NCBI GenBank assembly: GCA_035638255.1
Contig: DASRAJ010000160.1
Span: forward strand, 1 to 64,000
Source of the DNA: DASRAJ01 sp035638255
GTDB taxonomy: Bacteria; Bacteroidota; Bacteroidia; Chitinophagales; UBA10324
Length of the DNA: 64,000 nt
Direction: 5' to 3'
Part shown: positions 25,219 to 34,109 of the stretch, piece after piece
Layout of the letters: each line of letters begins with the position of its first letter
Position numbering within the stretch: position 1 is the stretch's first letter
Notes under the pieces: model-generated
The model's database searches: none
What the model saw: only the letters and a program-made list of their open reading frames with translations
Told to the model about the DNA's origin: nothing
Translations under genes and position numbers: made by a program

Positions 25219-26781
25219 TTAGGACTCTGATGCCAAACTATCATTGAACTCTTTTACAAATTTGTCAAGATCACTGATGAATTGTTTCTTATCAACATTC
25301 CTTCTTTGAAATTGAGAGTAAACAGTGAGCCTTTCATCAACCCCTCCTAAGGTAGTTTTGATTAAATTGTAAAGCGGGGTTACATTTCCATTCAGCGATT
25401 TTATCCTTGCAGAACAAATCAAAACCGTAGTTTGACCTAATACCTTCGTTCTCGGTTCAAGTCGGGTTGAGTATTCTAACTCTGCTTCATCCTTTACTTT
25501 TGTCTTTAGTATTTTTTCTGCTTCTTCAAATTGATTGAGTTTGAAACATGCTTCACCAAAGCCAAACCAAATCCATTTATTCTTTATCGGAGCACTATCA
25601 AATGCGGCTTTTGCTTTTTGAAAATAATCTGATGCCTTCGCGTCATTTGAAGAAATTCCTAATTCGTAATAAATATTTCCAAGCGTTCCCGCGATTGCAC
25701 TTCTTACTTTTTGATAGTCTGAACTCTCAGGTGCGTCATTAATCTCCTTAAATAAATGTTCTACCTCACCAATGAGCTTGTCGGGTGTATACGTGGGATA
25801 ATTAAAAAACTTTGATTCAATTTTTATTCTTTCAAACTCAAATTTCAATTCACCTTCAGCCATGCCAGAAGCCATTTCAAAATTTGAAGTTGCATTTTCA
25901 AAATCCTTCAAATTGTTTTGTTCGTAGCCAATCCAGTAGAGTGCCATAATCTTCAACATTGTAGAAGCATTCTTGTGGTCTTTGGCTTGCTTCCAGAATT
26001 TTATTGCAGGCTTGAAATGCTGGTTAAGATGAAAATCCATCCCTCTAATGAAGCTGCAATAAGGATGTAAAATAGTTTCCTCGTCAAGTATATTTTGATT
26101 ATTCTGTAATCCTCCGATGTCTAAAGAAAGAGTTAGAAGATTGGAACGGAAATTTGAATCCTCAACTAAAATTTTAAAATTTTTGTCCGCTTTTGCTTCT
26201 TCAATTAGATCCGAAGATTCTTGCTCCAATTCATCGTGTTGTTTGTTCAATCGTTTTGCTAAAGATTCCGATGCTCGTTTGCTTGCGTCTCTTGCTAATC
26301 CTAAAGTTTGATTTACGAGGTTAAGAGTTTCAGACGATTGCTTGAAGATGCTTCTATCTCGTTCTGACGCTTCTTTTTCTTTATCGAGGGCAAGGTTGTA
26401 AAGTTCATCTTGCCTTGTATTGAGAACTTTTTCCCTTTCAGAAGTTTGCTTTTCTTTTTCAATAGCCAAGTAATATGTTTCATTTGATCTCTTTCTGTCG
26501 GTGTTCCAACTGAAGAGAGAAGCCGCGGTACTAAGTAAGAAGACTACTGAAATTATTGCAGCTATTATTTCAAGGTTATGAAGCGATGCCGATTGAGTGG
26601 CATTTTGAATCTTTAAATCCTGAACTGAATCTGATAGCTGTTCAATTTTCTTTGCATCCTCTTGAAGCTGATATTGTAATAACTGATTTGTTAGTATCGT
26701 GTCTTTCTGGGCATATGCAAATCCTGTAGAGAGGAGTATGCAAGTTAGAAAGAAGAGAATCAGAGAATGTTTTGCTGTCAT
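25219..26781 (-). CDS. Membrane-anchored coiled-coil TPR protein
   Basis: The order in this 520-residue protein is a signal peptide (LILFFLTCILLSTGFAYAQ), a short periplasmic coiled coil, a transmembrane helix at residues 72-92 (IIAAIISVVFLLSTAASLF), a long charged coiled coil to about residue 200, and then TPR-like helix pairs to the end (FKPAIKFWKQAKDHKNAS, YWIGYEQNNLKDFENA, NIYYELGISSNDAK). The TPR part would be cytoplasmic. There is no catalytic motif. Its 18-base spacing to the DUF4365 gene suggests co-transcription, so it may tether or regulate that pair at the membrane (inference). Confidence 0.75.
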   Translation of the reverse strand: MTAKHSLILFFLTCILLSTGFAYAQKDTILTNQLLQYQLQEDAKKIEQLSDSVQDLKIQNATQSASLHNLEIIAAIISVVFLLSTAASLFSWNTDRKRSNETYYLAIEKEKQTSEREKVLNTRQDELYNLALDKEKEASERDRSIFKQSSETLNLVNQTLGLARDASKRASESLAKRLNKQHDELEQESSDLIEEAKADKNFKILVEDSNFRSNLLTLSLDIGGLQNNQNILDEETILHPYCSFIRGMDFHLNQHFKPAIKFWKQAKDHKNASTMLKIMALYWIGYEQNNLKDFENATSNFEMASGMAEGELKFEFERIKIESKFFNYPTYTPDKLIGEVEHLFKEINDAPESSDYQKVRSAIAGTLGNIYYELGISSNDAKASDYFQKAKAAFDSAPIKNKWIWFGFGEACFKLNQFEEAEKILKTKVKDEAELEYSTRLEPRTKVLGQTTVLICSARIKSLNGNVTPLYNLIKTTLGGVDERLTVYSQFQRRNVDKKQFISDLDKFVKEFNDSLASES

Positions 26782-26827
26782 TTTGCTTGAAAGGGTTTGA
26801 AAATGTTTTACAATTTGTCGGTGAATT

Positions 26828-27844
26828 TTAGTAACTTATCAAATCATCAAATGATTTAGCGGTTTCCAAATCGCTGTGTCGAATGTAAACGGATGACTGT
26901 GGTTTCTTATCAGGATTTTTCAATGTAATTGGTTCAATCTCTTTTGCTGGTCCTTTGAACTTGACCATATATTTCCCTGTGTTTTCATAAGGTACGATTG
27001 CTTCTACTTCAGCAACGTGAGTGATTGCACTGATTGGAGCAACTTGGTACGCTGCGATGTATTTTATTCTTTCTTTCATTGCAGCACCAATCCTAATTGC
27101 GAACCACTGGTTGTTTCCAAGAAACTGTCTTTTGAATCCATCTTCCCTTGCAGGAACAACTATTGTGTCACACTGTGCTCTACGTTTCATTCTTTTTTGT
27201 TGATCTTCACTCGTAGATTCTTTGGGAGACGTAGGAATTAGTATATCGGCTTCTTCATCATCATCGTACAATGTATCGAAATGAAAAGTGAATTCACCAT
27301 CCCCGGAAATAAAGGTCTTCAATTCAAGAACTGAAATATTTGCATTGATCTTCTGAAGAACATTGTGCAATTCTTCTCTCGCTTCATCAATAACTACAAT
27401 GGCTTTGAAATCACTGTAAACAGCAGCGTCGAGATAGCTGTCAATGTTTCTGTACTTTGAATTTGAACATGCTTGTTCAAGGCGAGAGAGACTTTTTGTA
27501 TCCTCATGAATTACTTGCATCAAGTATTTGCGGAGATCAATTCTTGCTTCCTCAAATGAGGTTGCAAATTTCAGCAGTTGAATCCCAATGTGCTTGAAGG
27601 GATCGTGAGACACAATTTCGTTTTCAATGATGAAAAGTTTTGGTGAATCGGGTATTGTGAAGTCTATCAAATAGCCATCAGGAATGGAAATAATTTCTGA
27701 ACCCTTTATCCTTTTTTTTCTGGAAACGTAGATAGAAGAGATACCAAAAATGTAATCAGCGAGTTGTTCAACTGATTTCTCAAAATCAGCTTCGCTGTTG
27801 TAGCGAAATGAATTGTAGATTTTCTTATCGAGTAGGATAGGCAT
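26828..27844 (-). CDS. PD-(D/E)XK nuclease-like protein
   Basis: The 338-residue protein has, in its first 110 residues, an arrangement consistent with the restriction-endonuclease fold: E22, D61 (GYLIDFTIPDSPKLFIIENE), E74/E76 and Q89 in a following helix (HIGIQLLKFATSFEE). The C-terminal 100 residues are beta-rich (YIAAYQVAPISAITHVAEVE) and resemble small nucleic-acid-binding barrels. It carries no methyltransferase. It lies inside the minus-strand defence block, 46 bases upstream of the TPR gene. The nuclease assignment rests on residue pattern only. Confidence 0.6.
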   Translation of the reverse strand: MPILLDKKIYNSFRYNSEADFEKSVEQLADYIFGISSIYVSRKKRIKGSEIISIPDGYLIDFTIPDSPKLFIIENEIVSHDPFKHIGIQLLKFATSFEEARIDLRKYLMQVIHEDTKSLSRLEQACSNSKYRNIDSYLDAAVYSDFKAIVVIDEAREELHNVLQKINANISVLELKTFISGDGEFTFHFDTLYDDDEEADILIPTSPKESTSEDQQKRMKRRAQCDTIVVPAREDGFKRQFLGNNQWFAIRIGAAMKERIKYIAAYQVAPISAITHVAEVEAIVPYENTGKYMVKFKGPAKEIEPITLKNPDKKPQSSVYIRHSDLETAKSFDDLISY

Positions 27845-27955
27845 GGAGCAAATTCATATTGTTGCAAAGCTATTAACTCTTCATGCTGGTACAACTTAAA
27901 ATATGTTTGTGAAGTTACCTCCTCAATAAAGAATATGGGAGAGAAATTTTCGCTG

Positions 27956-28177
27956 CTACGCTTTTTTGTCTTCGTCCTTCTTGGGGATTACAAAGCCGAT
28001 AGGAGTGCGTGGCTGAACTGATGTGTTCTGCTGATCAGAAGGTTTCGCACTTTGCGAACTGTTGCGTTGATTTACTTCAGTTCGAAGTAAATTAATTTGA
28101 TTTTGCTGGTTAATCAGAATGAGTGCAATGATTACACAGCCAAGTGCGAAGAGAATCCAGAAGTAATTTTTGTTCAT
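27956..28177 (-). CDS. Small single-pass membrane protein
   Basis: These 73 residues comprise one N-terminal transmembrane helix (FWILFALGCVIIALILI) followed by a polar tail with a short coiled coil (NQQNQINLLRTEVNQRN) and a lysine/aspartate-rich end. The function is unknown. It lies between the nuclease-like gene and the GIY-YIG operon, with gaps of about 110 and 80 bases, so operon membership is unclear. A small membrane effector for the cyclase-like gene upstream is conceivable but unsupported. Confidence 0.55.
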   Translation of the reverse strand: MNKNYFWILFALGCVIIALILINQQNQINLLRTEVNQRNSSQSAKPSDQQNTSVQPRTPIGFVIPKKDEDKKA

Positions 28178-28255
28178 GGTAAAGCAGTTAAGGGATGAAA
28201 CTATTCCAAAGATAGCATGATAGGAACAACAGCAAAAATTTTTCTTTCAATACTA

Positions 28256-29083
28256 TTAATTGTTGTTAAGACCGAATGAGTTCGTACCCAATTTCTTTTT
28301 GAAAAGTTTTTCCTCGCTAATTGCTTGGTCAGCAGTAACCGTTTTGGGTAGCAACCTTAAAATTGAAAACTGAAAATTGTAAGCGTAATTCTCATCACCC
28401 CTTACTAACTCTTGTAATGTCTTGTTCCCACCATGTCCATTAGTTGAAGCGTAGGCACACCATCTACCCCAAATGCCATCTTCCCCATAAGCAGAACCAA
28501 TATAGAGTTTTCCCGTTTTGGTGTCGTTGATCAGGTAGATTCCTTTTGTTGCTGAAAGCATTCGTTTCCAATCCGGATATTGCTTTGTTGCGATTTCTTT
28601 AAGTTGCATGAAATCTAAGGTGAACTCAAAATCAGTGAATTGCTGATAGTGAAGACCAGGTTGGATTTCGACTACTTCTTTATCGTTGTTAAGCCACTGT
28701 TCCCATTTGATTGCCCCTTTGCCCCAATCAATGATTACTCGTTCTTTGAGGTCATCAAAGTCGGAGATTTCTTCCATTTCATATTCAAATTGGTAAAGCC
28801 CGCCATCAACGCTCGGTTTTTTCTCTGCAAGTTTTTTGGCTCTCAAAACTTTGAACACTCCAATAAATCTTGAGAGCGTTCCCGCTTCACCAATAAATGA
28901 CACAATGAAATCAACACCGTGGAAAATATCTTTTCCTTGTTGAGACTGATACTGTAAAAATTTTTTCTTGTCAGTCCGATAAAGATTGTAGAGGTCTGTC
29001 TGAGTAGCCTTGTGCCTTACAAGTTTAGTTCTTGACTTTTTATCAAGACCGCGATTGAAAAGTAATTCTTGAATTGTGATCAT
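28256..29083 (-). CDS. GIY-YIG nuclease domain protein
   Basis: The C-terminal third is a GIY-YIG endonuclease: GIY at 181-183, YIG at 194-196 (TGKLYIGSAYGEDGIWGRW), the conserved arginine at 207, and a glutamate at about 257 (AISEEKLFKKKLGT) as metal ligand. The N-terminal 170 residues form a separate domain (DIFHGVDFIVSFIGEAG and so on), probably for specificity. It starts 9 bases after the uracil-DNA-glycosylase-like gene, so the two are very likely co-expressed. A DNA-cleaving role in phage defence fits the context. Confidence 0.8.
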   Translation of the reverse strand: MITIQELLFNRGLDKKSRTKLVRHKATQTDLYNLYRTDKKKFLQYQSQQGKDIFHGVDFIVSFIGEAGTLSRFIGVFKVLRAKKLAEKKPSVDGGLYQFEYEMEEISDFDDLKERVIIDWGKGAIKWEQWLNNDKEVVEIQPGLHYQQFTDFEFTLDFMQLKEIATKQYPDWKRMLSATKGIYLINDTKTGKLYIGSAYGEDGIWGRWCAYASTNGHGGNKTLQELVRGDENYAYNFQFSILRLLPKTVTADQAISEEKLFKKKLGTNSFGLNNN

Positions 29084-29092
29084 TGGTCTAAT

Positions 29093-29674
29093 TCAATCCT
29101 TGATATGCTTCTTGTAAACTTCCAATCGCTTATTTAAGGTTTCTCCTTTTTTCGCTCTGTTTATTGGTGATGGCAACAATGTAAATTTTACTTTCCTATT
29201 TCCGACAACCATCTCATGGAATGTTCCGTTTTCAATTTTGTATTTCTTTAAACGTGACACTCTTAATGGAGCTTCGCCAGTTAATGAATGAAGAAACCAT
29301 TTTGCAGCGATCTTATAGACGAAGAGGATTTCATTCACATCAGTTCCTTTAAGCAATTCTAATATGTTTTTGTACTCTTTGGGATCGATGTGTTTGTCCT
29401 TTGTAGAATCTTCCTGATCTCTTTCAAAGCCCCAGATAATATCCATAATTCCAAGGTTCAATTTTTCAAGGACTTTTCTTTTTTCCGCATCACTTAGCTT
29501 GTTAGAATTCTTAATCACGTTTTCAAGATTGCGCTCAATCGAAACAAGTAAATCCCATAGTCGTGTATTCACGCTATTGGAAAAATAAAACGGTGATGAT
29601 TTGGGAGGCAGGGTTCCAACGAGAATTTTTTTGGTGTTCTTAAAGAAGATCGGTTGCCACGGATGGTTTTGCAT
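29093..29674 (-). CDS. Uracil-DNA glycosylase family protein
   Basis: The 193 residues carry the two landmarks of the UDG superfamily. Motif 1 is near residue 18 (ILVGTLPPKSSPFYFSNS, then RLWDLL) and motif 2 is near the end (FTLLPSPINRAKKGETLNKR). Members flip a base and cleave its glycosidic bond; this branch is poorly characterised and its preferred base is unknown. It is flanked by a cyclase-like gene (10 bases) and a GIY-YIG nuclease gene (9 bases). That suggests a system that removes a modified base from incoming DNA and then cuts it (inference). Confidence 0.75.
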   Translation of the reverse strand: MQNHPWQPIFFKNTKKILVGTLPPKSSPFYFSNSVNTRLWDLLVSIERNLENVIKNSNKLSDAEKRKVLEKLNLGIMDIIWGFERDQEDSTKDKHIDPKEYKNILELLKGTDVNEILFVYKIAAKWFLHSLTGEAPLRVSRLKKYKIENGTFHEMVVGNRKVKFTLLPSPINRAKKGETLNKRLEVYKKHIKD

Positions 29675-29684
29675 ACACCTAAGC

Positions 29685-30485
29685 TCATTTTAGTGGAGGA
29701 GTCTCGTTTAGAAACTTATAAAATTGCGGTATTTTAGATGTTAGTTCAATAGGAAATGTTACCGTTCCAAGACGTGTCAGTAAACGGTTGTACTTGTTTT
29801 TCATCCAACCATACTTAACTTTCAAATCCGGTTTATTCGATTTTCCTCCATTTACTATTAGTCTTCGTAGGTTTTTTAAGTATTCAATTATGTCCAAGCG
29901 ATCTGATAATAAAAGAATGTTTGTTGGGAAGTAATCCACGTAATACTTGTCATCAGTATCCTTTTTTAAACAGGAGAAAAAATACTGTTTAGGCGATTTT
30001 ATTCCACCAAAAAGTAATTTCTCTGTTTTCCGATTCTTTCTTACAACATCAATTACCGTTCTATCTAAGATTACTCTTGGATACAATGCAGCCTTTGTTT
30101 CCGTTTCATAAGCATCATTCAATGCAGGACCGAAAACAATTCTGTCTGTGTGAATTAGCTTTCCAAACGAAATAGCACCTCTGCATAATAAATTATTATA
30201 GATGAGGTGCATTACGAATTCCTGTATTGTCTCTATAAGTTTTATCAAGAGTTTTGATTCCTCCACAGAAAAACTAATGATTATTGAGTCGGAAAATTGC
30301 GTAATGGTTGCCGAAAGTTTTCCGCCAACAAGTTTATGGCTGAAAAACTCTTCAATGTAGTTAAGGTTTGAATATAGTATATCTATCTCATCACTTTTAT
30401 CTATTTCACCTTCTACAGTTTGATCAACTATACTTCGAAAACCCAAGATGTCAAGAAATAAAACGATCCGATTTTCGTACTTCAT
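29685..30485 (-). CDS. Class III nucleotidyl-cyclase-like protein
   Basis: The 266-residue protein has the core pattern of class III cyclases. LFLDILGFRSIV carries D12 and QFSDSIIISF carries D66 as the two possible metal-binding aspartates. LLCRGAISFGKLI and GPALNDAYETETKAALYPR follow, as in uncharacterised bacterial cyclase-like proteins. If active it would make a cyclic nucleotide signal, as Pycsar cyclases do. It is the first gene of the operon with the UDG-like and GIY-YIG genes. A substrate-selecting lysine/aspartate pair is not obvious, so an inactive sensor fold is also possible. Confidence 0.5.
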   Translation of the reverse strand: MKYENRIVLFLDILGFRSIVDQTVEGEIDKSDEIDILYSNLNYIEEFFSHKLVGGKLSATITQFSDSIIISFSVEESKLLIKLIETIQEFVMHLIYNNLLCRGAISFGKLIHTDRIVFGPALNDAYETETKAALYPRVILDRTVIDVVRKNRKTEKLLFGGIKSPKQYFFSCLKKDTDDKYYVDYFPTNILLLSDRLDIIEYLKNLRRLIVNGGKSNKPDLKVKYGWMKNKYNRLLTRLGTVTFPIELTSKIPQFYKFLNETPPLK

Positions 30486-30540
30486 ACTTATCTACTTAGT
30501 TTGAAAATTGAAAACAGTGGAAGAGGTTTAAGTCTCAAGC

Positions 30541-31124
30541 CTATTTATTTCTTCTAATCTTATGATACACCTGAGATGCGAGCCAAGCAGTTACCAATTT
30601 CTGAAACTGCGCATCATTCATGAACCTCGCGAAGATTTCTTCATTCTGATCAATGCGCTCAACAAACAAATTCTCAAGAAGATTTTTAAAAACGAGTTTG
30701 AATTTTTCTTCAGGGTTTACCTCTGCAGCTTCGATGAGATTTTCATCCAGTGCTGCTTCTTCAACAATCTGATCAAAGAAGTATTGGTCGGATTGATTAA
30801 AGTCTGTTCCGAATCTTTCATTAATCAAATCAACAAGACGTGAAAGCGGTATTTCTTCTTCATGAACTACTGCTGTTCCCACTTCAGTAGGTCCGTCCAA
30901 TTTGTTTGCAGATCCCTCTCTCAAACTAATTGAGCCTTCACTGATTTTTTGCAAACGATAATATTCGAGGCGAACTGAATCATCAAAGTCATACGCTGAA
31001 GTAACAACCCTGCGAGGAAGTTTTGATGATAGATAGCGCAGGAACACAAAAAGTTTTTCAAGATCACTGTCTTGAAAAGGAATAATCTGACTTAGGAAAG
31101 AATAGAGATTTTTGAAGGCAGTTA
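30541..31124 (-). pseudogene. hsdR: C-terminal fragment of type I restriction subunit HsdR
   Basis: The frame encodes LSQIIPFQDSDLEKLFVFLR, then YYRLQKISEGSISLREG, then RFGTDFNQSDQYFFDQIVEE, and finally an AWLASQVYHKIR end. This is the C-terminal helical region of HsdR, with the nuclease and helicase domains absent. Coding continues upstream of the first ATG (31047) to about 31125, where it meets the hsdM-hsdR fusion in a different frame. It is a leftover of a deleted restriction gene. Confidence 0.8.
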
Positions 31125-32333
31125 CTTTACCTCTATCAACTCAGCTTCATCTTCATCAGTCTGCATCAAAACTGTGAACCTGGAAACTGGCGGGTCTAAA
31201 GCAGCGTTCATTGCTTCATGATCGAGAATCGGAGAGCCACTGAAAACAATTGCGAGGCGTGAACCAAATTTTTTGTTCTTCTCATCAACCTGTTCAAACT
31301 TGCTAATCATGTGCTGTATGAATAGCAATGCTCCATCGTTCACTCTTGGCAACCCCGTTCCAAACCTTCCTGAGTAACCTTGCTTTTCATTCTCACGAGT
31401 TACAAAGTCTTGTTGCTTTTTCCAGTCAACACCAAACGGAGGATTGGCAATCAGATAGTCGTACGTTTCATCCTGAAATTGATCATCGGTTAAGCTGTCA
31501 CCAAACCGAATGTTTTCACCCGTTCCATTGTGTGCGACTTCTTTTATCAGCATGTCCGATGCTGCTGTTGCGAAAGCTCGCTTGTTGTAATCCTGACCAT
31601 AGGCGTAAAGAGTTGCTTGTGGATGATGATCTTTTAAGTATGCTTGCGCCTCGGCTAACATTCCTCCTGTGCCACATGCTGGATCGAGCATTTTTCTAAT
31701 AGTTCCTGGCTTAGAAAGCAGATCATCATCGTTAATGAAGAGGAGGTTAATCATAAGCTTGATTACCTCACGCGGTGTAAAGTGATCTCCAGCAGTTTCA
31801 TTTGCTAATTCATTGAATCGTCGAATCAGATTTTCAAACATCAACCCCATCTCAATATTGCTTACGCCCGATCCGTCCTTTCTTCGAGGATGAAGATCAA
31901 CCGTACTGAATTTTGAAACGATGAGGTACAGAATATTTGCTTCGTGCATTTTCTCTATCTCCTTCTCAAACTCGAAGTAGTCGAAGATCCTTTTTACGTT
32001 CGCTGAAAATCCATGTATGTAACTGGGTAAGTCGCGATGGATACTCTCGGGTGCGCCTTTCATCTTTTCAAATGAAAGCTCCGAGTGATTATGAAATTTT
32101 TGACCTGAGACTTTGTTTAATAGAGCGTCGAGAGCGTTGTCCTTTACTTTTCCTTTTTTTAATTTTTTGTACTTCGCTAAAACTGCTGGCTTAGTTCCTT
32201 CCAACAGACAATCAAATCTCCTCAATACCGTCATTGGAAGCATGACTCTTTCGTACTGCGGCGGACGATAAGGACCTCGAAGCAAGTCAGCGATTTGCCA
32301 AATGAGATTTGAGTGTTCCTGGTGCGATGACAT
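31122..32333 (-). pseudogene. hsdM: HsdM N-terminus fused to HsdR sequence by deletion
   Basis: Residues 1-367 are a typical HsdM: an N-terminal HsdM_N helical domain, then FTPREVIKLMINLLF, the SAM-binding DPACGTGGM, and the adenine-methyltransferase catalytic NPPF (YLIANPPFGVDWKKQQ). At about residue 368 (base 31229) the normal continuation after FSGSP is missing. Instead LDHEAMNAALDPPVSRF follows, which belongs to HsdR. The frame then ends after another 30 residues because of a 1-base shift at about 31125. The deletion removed the rest of hsdM, any hsdS between the genes, and most of hsdR. The target-recognition subunit is absent, so activity is not expected. Confidence 0.8.
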
Positions 32334-32367
32334 TTGGATTAAAAAGGAAAACTGTGAAGCGAGATGA

Positions 32368-32375
32368 CAAATGTA
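32368..32375 (-). promoter_or_regulatory. -7 promoter element upstream of the hsdM remnant
   Basis: TACATTTG matches the Bacteroidota TAnnTTTG element exactly and lies 35 bases before the hsdM ATG. No clear TTTG is found at the expected upstream distance. Confidence 0.35.
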
Positions 32376-33115
32376 ACAAGCAATTTATGAAACATACTGC
32401 GTCCAAGGTTTGAAACGCTCTTTACAAACCGTTCAAATCTCTTCATTCATTTTGTCAATTGCAATAACGAGATTTGACTTCTTCATTTACAATGTGAATT
32501 CGGAAAATACAACTAAGTCAAACGAGGAGGAACAAACAAATAATGACGACAAAGTTTCTGTTCTGACTCCCTCGCTTCAACAATTACCTATACTGCAATA
32601 GTTGAAGCCCATATTTCCCTCGAATGAAGAAACCATATTTGGTAACTGGAAGTCTCCAAAGAAGGCTACTGATCTATTCGAGGGAATTATTAAAGCCTCT
32701 GTGAAAGGAAATCCCAAACCAAAAAACAAGCGAAGAAAAAGTGAAATGAGAGTAATCCCTATTTCTTTCAATGAATCATTTTGAAAAAATAGAACGTATA
32801 GGTTAACAAGAATTTCGTCAAAATCGCGTTACATTACGTCCGATGTGGCCAGATTACTTTGTTACCAATACACTTATTTATCAAAAAATCCACTAATGCT
32901 TTAACACGGTAAAGTATGGATAATTACAGCACTTTTAAGCAATAAAGTGATGTTACTATCCATTAAGTTCATACACTTGCAATTTTAAAATTTGATTAGT
33001 TTTAAACCCTGAGAGCACGGAAAAACATTTCGCGCACTGTATTTGTTACCCACAATTATCACACACACACACACCGACACACCCATCATTGTCACACCCA
33101 CACGCAACAGCTACG
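32376..33115. other. Long intergenic region without a recognised gene
   Basis: Mostly AT-rich. The best coding-like stretch is 32602-32784 on the plus strand (PSNEETIFGNWKSPKKATDL, then KPKNKRRKSEMRVI), which has only a TTG start. It continues in the same frame, past a TAG, from an upstream frame at 32410. It could be a decayed small gene. A CA microsatellite lies at its right end. Confidence 0.3.
33060..33084. repeat. CA dinucleotide microsatellite
   Basis: About seven uninterrupted AC units, then further imperfect CACACC units, directly upstream of the HicB-like gene. Slippage here could alter the spacing of that gene from its promoter. Confidence 0.7.
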
Positions 33116-33475
33116 ATGGAAAATCCCATGAATCAATCTATTCGCATTTTCGGAAATTGGGTAGAAGCGACCCTCCAAGTTCTCTTTTTACAGGAGAAAG
33201 GATTTATAATTGCTTTTTCCCCAGCCCTACAGCTATCAGCTTACGGCCACAATGTTGGCGATGCAAAAGCTGCATTTGAAACTACCATAAAAATTTTCTT
33301 CCAAGAACTCGTAAAAGATCACGAACTAACCAATGAGCTTGTTTCACTTGGATGGAAATCAAACGATCATGAATTTCATCGCGAAAGTTTTTTGCAGGAT
33401 CTTTTTGCCAATGAAAAAATCCCCATTACCATTCTGCAGCAGCAATCAGAACATTTCCGTACTACAATAGCTTAA
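33116..33475 (+). CDS. HicB-like antitoxin
   Basis: From the ATG at 33116 (MENPMNQSIRIFGNWVEATL) the product is 119 residues. The N-terminal part follows the HicB partial RNase H-like fold. It reads FLQEKGFIIAFSPALQLSAY, then GHNVGDAKAAFETTIKIFFQ, the counterpart of the usual strand-pair and G-x-T-xx-EA helix. The C-terminal region lacks an evident HTH and ends in a helical tail. It would neutralise a HicA RNase and repress its own promoter. The partner HicA-like gene lies tail-to-tail at 33506-33739, with 30 bases between the stops. Confidence 0.6.
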   Translation: MENPMNQSIRIFGNWVEATLQVLFLQEKGFIIAFSPALQLSAYGHNVGDAKAAFETTIKIFFQELVKDHELTNELVSLGWKSNDHEFHRESFLQDLFANEKIPITILQQQSEHFRTTIA

Positions 33476-33505
33476 TTCATCATCCTTAGTCAGGACACAA
33501 ATCCA

Positions 33506-33739
33506 TCAACAATTGTTTTGCAAGAAGGTATAAAATTCTTCCATGGCAATTCCCATTGATTTTAAATTCGTCCGTATGTGAAGCTCAGGAATTTCGCGTG
33601 TGTTTTGAAAAACGATAGGTCTTCTGCAATTGGGGCAATTCCAAATGTTATGATCACCTTCACATCGCTTGTAATGACAACCCTTTGAGTCAAGAAATTT
33701 TTCGAAGCATGATCGCTTTATCGAGCCAAATCTACCCAT
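33506..33739 (-). CDS. HicA-like toxin with a Cys-x2-Cys knuckle
   Basis: The 77 residues follow the HicA double-stranded-RNA-binding fold. There is a leading helix (CFEKFLDSKGCHYKRCEG), the strand with the catalytic histidine at residue 30 (GDHNIW), and the LHIRTNLKSMGIAMEEF helix at the end. Between the strands there is an unusual CPNC (35-38) insertion that may bind zinc with C11 or C21. HicA toxins are mRNA interferases. The gene converges on a HicB-like gene instead of preceding it, so each has its own promoter. Confidence 0.55.
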   Translation of the reverse strand: MGRFGSIKRSCFEKFLDSKGCHYKRCEGDHNIWNCPNCRRPIVFQNTREIPELHIRTNLKSMGIAMEEFYTFLQNNC

Positions 33740-33819
33740 GGTTGCCTTTTATGATTTCGTTAATTATTTTTTTCCACACCTGTACCTACGTATAGGTTTA
33801 CTGCTTACTTTTGTATCCA

Positions 33820-33921
33820 ACAAAAAAGCCAGAGCCGTTCATTTACCCTCTTACTTTTTGTTGCTTGACTCTCAAAATGTTTTACGTGAATGCTCCATTC
33901 GTCGTGGAGCATTCGCATTTT
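33820..33921 (+). ncRNA. Possible structured small RNA
   Basis: TACTTTTG (33806-33813) is an exact Bacteroidota -7 element on the plus strand, although no TTTG lies upstream. Just after it, a 9-base stem pairs CAACAAAAA (33818-33826) with TTTTTGTTG (33855-33863). A second, perfect 10-base hairpin pairs GAATGCTCCA (33888-33897) with TGGAGCATTC (33905-33914) and is followed by TTTT, as in an intrinsic terminator. No protein frame explains the structure. The remaining bases of 33740-34109 show no gene. Confidence 0.35.
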
Positions 33922-34109
33922 GTACATCAAAGATACCGAATTGAGTGTGTTGTAAATAACAAATGTTAGTTTTTTTGAAATTTATTTTTCCACAGAGTTT
34001 GCCCGCCATCGCTACAAAAAAAATATCAATGAGGCAATAAATTTTATGAACAGATGGTAAGCCCATCCAAAAAATTCCTTACAATACAGTCAGCAAAAAA
34101 GATTGTATC

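Noticed and set aside
33060..33084. Short regular repeats considered as CRISPR
   Set aside because: Simple CA dinucleotides without spacers or cas genes.
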